DNA of 64,000 nucleotides. It comes from SAR202 cluster bacterium (GTDB lineage: Bacteria; Chloroflexota; Dehalococcoidia; Lucifugimonadales; Lucifugimonadaceae). The stretch covers positions 1 through 64,000 of the forward strand of contig VFGZ01000033.1 in NCBI GenBank assembly GCA_009392215.1. Reading direction: 5' to 3'. The stretch's first letter is position 1. Every line of letters starts with the position of its first letter. The notes under the pieces are model-generated. The model was not told the origin of the DNA, ran no database searches, and saw only the letters and a program-made list of their open reading frames with translations. Made by a program: the position numbers and the translations under genes. Positions 62,305 to 64,000 of this stretch are shown here, one piece after another.

Positions 62305-63594
62305 CTACTTTTCCGGTTTTTTGGGCGACTCGTCAGTAATTATTGGACGCCTCTGGGATGATGCCTCCTCAATTGCGGCGACCTTTTGTTTTAGTTTGTT
62401 ACGACGTTTTTTATATTCGCTTTCGTCAGTGTGGTGATTTTCATAGTTCTCGTCGAGCGCAGCGATTTCCCTAATGATTTCCATTCGACGTGCCATTTTT
62501 AGTTTGTCTTGATCGGTTCTTGTCTGTCTTTGTGATTTGAAGATAGCGTACGCGAGGATTGTTATCAAAGTAAGTCCGACCATTCCTGCGAGTATGTATA
62601 TGTAACTTCGGCTGTTGAGAAATTCAGAAATCTCTTGTAGTGGTGTCGGTTGGGGCATCCTTCTGAAGGAGATGGTAATTTTCTCGTCAGCTACAAAGTT
62701 GCTACCTTGGATTGCGTTGAAAAGGCTGTCCGCTACAGTGACCTGTTCTGTGGAATGCAAGTTATCAGAGCTGATAGAACCTGCTTCATCCGCCAGCAGC
62801 ATTCGAATTTCAGTGGCTCCGTAAGGTAGCTTTAAAATGAAATCGAATCCGTCGCCTTCATATGGAACGATGTAGCTAATTAATATTGTGGCGTCGCCGG
62901 GCGGTACCGGGTTGGTCATAGCAAATCCGGTGGCGATATCCATTATATTGCCTGGTGGGAGATCTGACTCGACAGAAAGATTCGTGTATCCGAGCGGTAA
63001 ATTGAAGCGAAGCAATTCCAGTCCAGTGAGATTTGGATTTTTGAGATCAGGTATCCAAACACGATCGCCGATGTTGCTTAGATTGATGACGGAGAGCACG
63101 CCTGCCTGCCGTTCGCGAGCATTAATGGTTGGGATCATCAGCACGTATGATTTGATTTTTATTTGCTCAAGTGAGACAGTTTCTTCATATATTGTTAGTA
63201 CAACGTCCTGCCAGTTATCTACAAATTGCATATCAACACTTGGCGTATAGGTCCCCGCGTTTGCAACAACGCGCAAATTTGCTCCAGGTTTAGGTACAAC
63301 ATTTTTGAATTGGAAAATCCCATTTTCGTCGGCTAACGTGGACGCCTCTTCGATGATCTGATTATTTATAAGATCAATTGCCAGCAGTAGCACTTCCGTA
63401 TTGATCGGAATGTCTCCTTCTGTCGTGCCATTGATCACTTTTCCAGTAATCTCTGTTTGGGACGTTTGCGAGTCCGCAATTCTGGGTCTGTCTATGTCAA
63501 AAGAAAAAAATATCGCAATGACAATTGCCGTTATGCCTAGTCTGGACCACCAACCTAGTAGCGATTGGTCAGATATGGTATGGCGTATCATCAA
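62305..63594 (-). CDS. Membrane protein with a carboxypeptidase-regulatory-like domain
   Basis: A 429-residue protein I cannot name. Visible parts are an N-terminal signal or anchor (about 17-36), a beta-sandwich region resembling carboxypeptidase-regulatory domains (about 46-125; ITGKVINGTTEGDIPINTEV), a further extracytoplasmic region, a second membrane helix (about 329-352) and a charged helical C-terminus (about 360-425) likely to be a coiled coil in the cytoplasm. It overlaps the CcmI-like gene by 4 bp and precedes TlpA, so it is probably part of cytochrome c maturation. Confidence 0.75.
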   Translation of the reverse strand: MMIRHTISDQSLLGWWSRLGITAIVIAIFFSFDIDRPRIADSQTSQTEITGKVINGTTEGDIPINTEVLLLAIDLINNQIIEEASTLADENGIFQFKNVVPKPGANLRVVANAGTYTPSVDMQFVDNWQDVVLTIYEETVSLEQIKIKSYVLMIPTINARERQAGVLSVINLSNIGDRVWIPDLKNPNLTGLELLRFNLPLGYTNLSVESDLPPGNIMDIATGFAMTNPVPPGDATILISYIVPYEGDGFDFILKLPYGATEIRMLLADEAGSISSDNLHSTEQVTVADSLFNAIQGSNFVADEKITISFRRMPQPTPLQEISEFLNSRSYIYILAGMVGLTLITILAYAIFKSQRQTRTDQDKLKMARRMEIIREIAALDENYENHHTDESEYKKRRNKLKQKVAAIEEASSQRRPIITDESPKKPEK

Positions 63595-63947
63595 AGGTCA
63601 CGATCTTCTGAAGCCTGTCGAGATTGCTCTCTTTGGCGGGCAACCTCGGCTTCGAGCTCATTACCACTAACAGATATGGGTGGTTCTGATTCTTGTTTGA
63701 GCAACTTTGCTGCTGACATTCTTAGTTCGTCTCGCATCAGCAGGAATTCCGAGTTAGTTAGGTCACCAGATGAAAGTTCTGCTTCTAGATCATGTATTTT
63801 GCTATAAATCCTGAGTCTTTCTGCGAGGATTTTGTCACGTGTTCCTAGCTTTTCAAAAATTGACTTGTATTTTTCTGACCTTAGAAATGGATAGGCTATG
63901 ACCGCAATGGAAAGTAGCGCGATAGTGATCTCCAAAATGATGACCAT
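63591..63947 (-). CDS. CcmI-like protein
   Basis: A 118-residue protein with an N-terminal membrane helix (about 3-20) and a charged helical region containing RIYSKIHDLEAELSSGDLT. This resembles the N-terminal part of CcmI (cytochrome c biogenesis), which has the same layout of anchor plus leucine-zipper-like helix, or the related short Chloroflexota proteins. Stop overlaps the next start (ATGA). No CxxC zinc ribbon is visible. Confidence 0.6.
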   Translation of the reverse strand: MVIILEITIALLSIAVIAYPFLRSEKYKSIFEKLGTRDKILAERLRIYSKIHDLEAELSSGDLTNSEFLLMRDELRMSAAKLLKQESEPPISVSGNELEAEVARQREQSRQASEDRDL

Positions 63948-63953
63948 CAGATA

Positions 63954-64000
63954 TCACTCTCTCTTATCATTCTCCTTCTCACCTGGGTATTTGGCCGGTC
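63954..64000 (-). CDS. C-terminal tail of a gene entering from the right edge
   Basis: On the minus strand one frame is open from the window edge and ends PAKYPGEKENDKRE followed by TGA at 63956-63954, seven bases before the CcmI-like start. This polar end would fit a cytosolic tail of a membrane protein such as CcmC or CcmF, but only 14 residues are visible. Confidence 0.4.
   Translation of the reverse strand, partial: PAKYPGEKENDKRE

Noticed and set aside
1-64000. tRNA, rRNA, CRISPR arrays, insertion sequences, prophage
   Set aside because: The intergenic regions were read for TPsiC-like GTTCGA boxes, regular spaced repeats and transposase or integrase frames; none was convincing.

Overview
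The window is a compact, moderately AT-rich bacterial chromosome segment. It has short gaps, many TTG/GTG starts, overlapping stop/start codons, and no rRNA, tRNA, transposase, integrase, phage gene or CRISPR array that I could find. Gene content suggests a free-living member of the Chloroflexota, most like the marine SAR202 lineage: three enolase-superfamily (mandelate racemase-type) genes, two CocE/NonD hydrolases, a penicillin-acylase homologue and a 2-keto-4-pentenoate hydratase sit beside a full set of anabolic and housekeeping genes. This assignment is inferred from gene content, not from a phylogenetic marker.

Layout. 1-6.4 kb: tandem CocE hydrolases (-), a D-2-hydroxyacid dehydrogenase and the first enolase-superfamily enzyme. 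6.6-10.5 kb: ilvE behind a leader hairpin, a small membrane protein coupled to a PAP2-fold protein lacking its catalytic histidines, a CpsB-type PHP phosphoesterase and a PIG-L deacetylase. 10.7-17.2 kb: glyA, rpsF-ssb-rpsR (bS18 with a long acidic tail), a membrane-anchored PpiC-type foldase, hom and thrC. 17.3-20.5 kb: a FemAB/CelD-like acyltransferase, an MshA-like glycosyltransferase and a tandem GNAT protein. 20.6-30.6 kb: promoter, leucine-type T-box riboswitch, then ilvB-ilvN-ilvC-leuA-leuC-(DUF4328)-leuD-leuB and a terminator. 30.6-38.5 kb: catabolic block (two enolase-superfamily genes, penicillin acylase, 2-keto-4-pentenoate hydratase) plus citramalate synthase cimA under its own T-box, read here as isoleucine-type. 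38.7-44.7 kb: DUF3090-SCO1664 pair, YcaQ-like protein, inositol monophosphatase family protein, htpX-pspAB and a glutamine-amidotransferase-fold pseudoenzyme. 44.7-51.5 kb: gyrA behind a GC-alternating tract, flavin reductase, glycosyltransferase, rplU-rpmA-rpmE and DUF1385. 51.5-55.8 kb: partial histidine operon (hisH-hisA-MTase-hisF-HAD-hisIE, -). 56-60.9 kb: HesB/ErpA-type Fe-S carrier, YgfZ-like protein, then a fatty-acid synthesis cluster (hadA-like, hadB-like, plsX, fabG, fabL; -). 61-64 kb: an unknown ORF, a strong inverted repeat, a short-chain-dehydrogenase remnant, and part of a cytochrome c biogenesis-like cluster (TlpA/CcmG, an unknown membrane protein, a CcmI-like protein).

How it works together. 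Branched-chain amino acid synthesis dominates. Citramalate synthase supplies 2-ketobutyrate by the pyruvate route, LeuCDB is shared by the citramalate and isopropylmalate branches, IlvBNC serve valine and isoleucine, and IlvE closes all three. Two T-boxes with different apparent specifiers (CUC for Leu, AUC for Ile) would let the two branches respond to different uncharged tRNAs. ilvD and ilvA are not in the window. Scattered genes resembling every mycothiol step except the cysteine ligase (MshA-, MshA2-, MshB- and MshD-type), with the DUF3090/SCO1664 pair known from actinobacterial mshC loci, raise the hypothesis of a mycothiol-like low-molecular-weight thiol. Two proteins with intact folds but no catalytic residues (PAP2 at 8298, amidotransferase at 44040) are the clearest non-routine protein-level observations.
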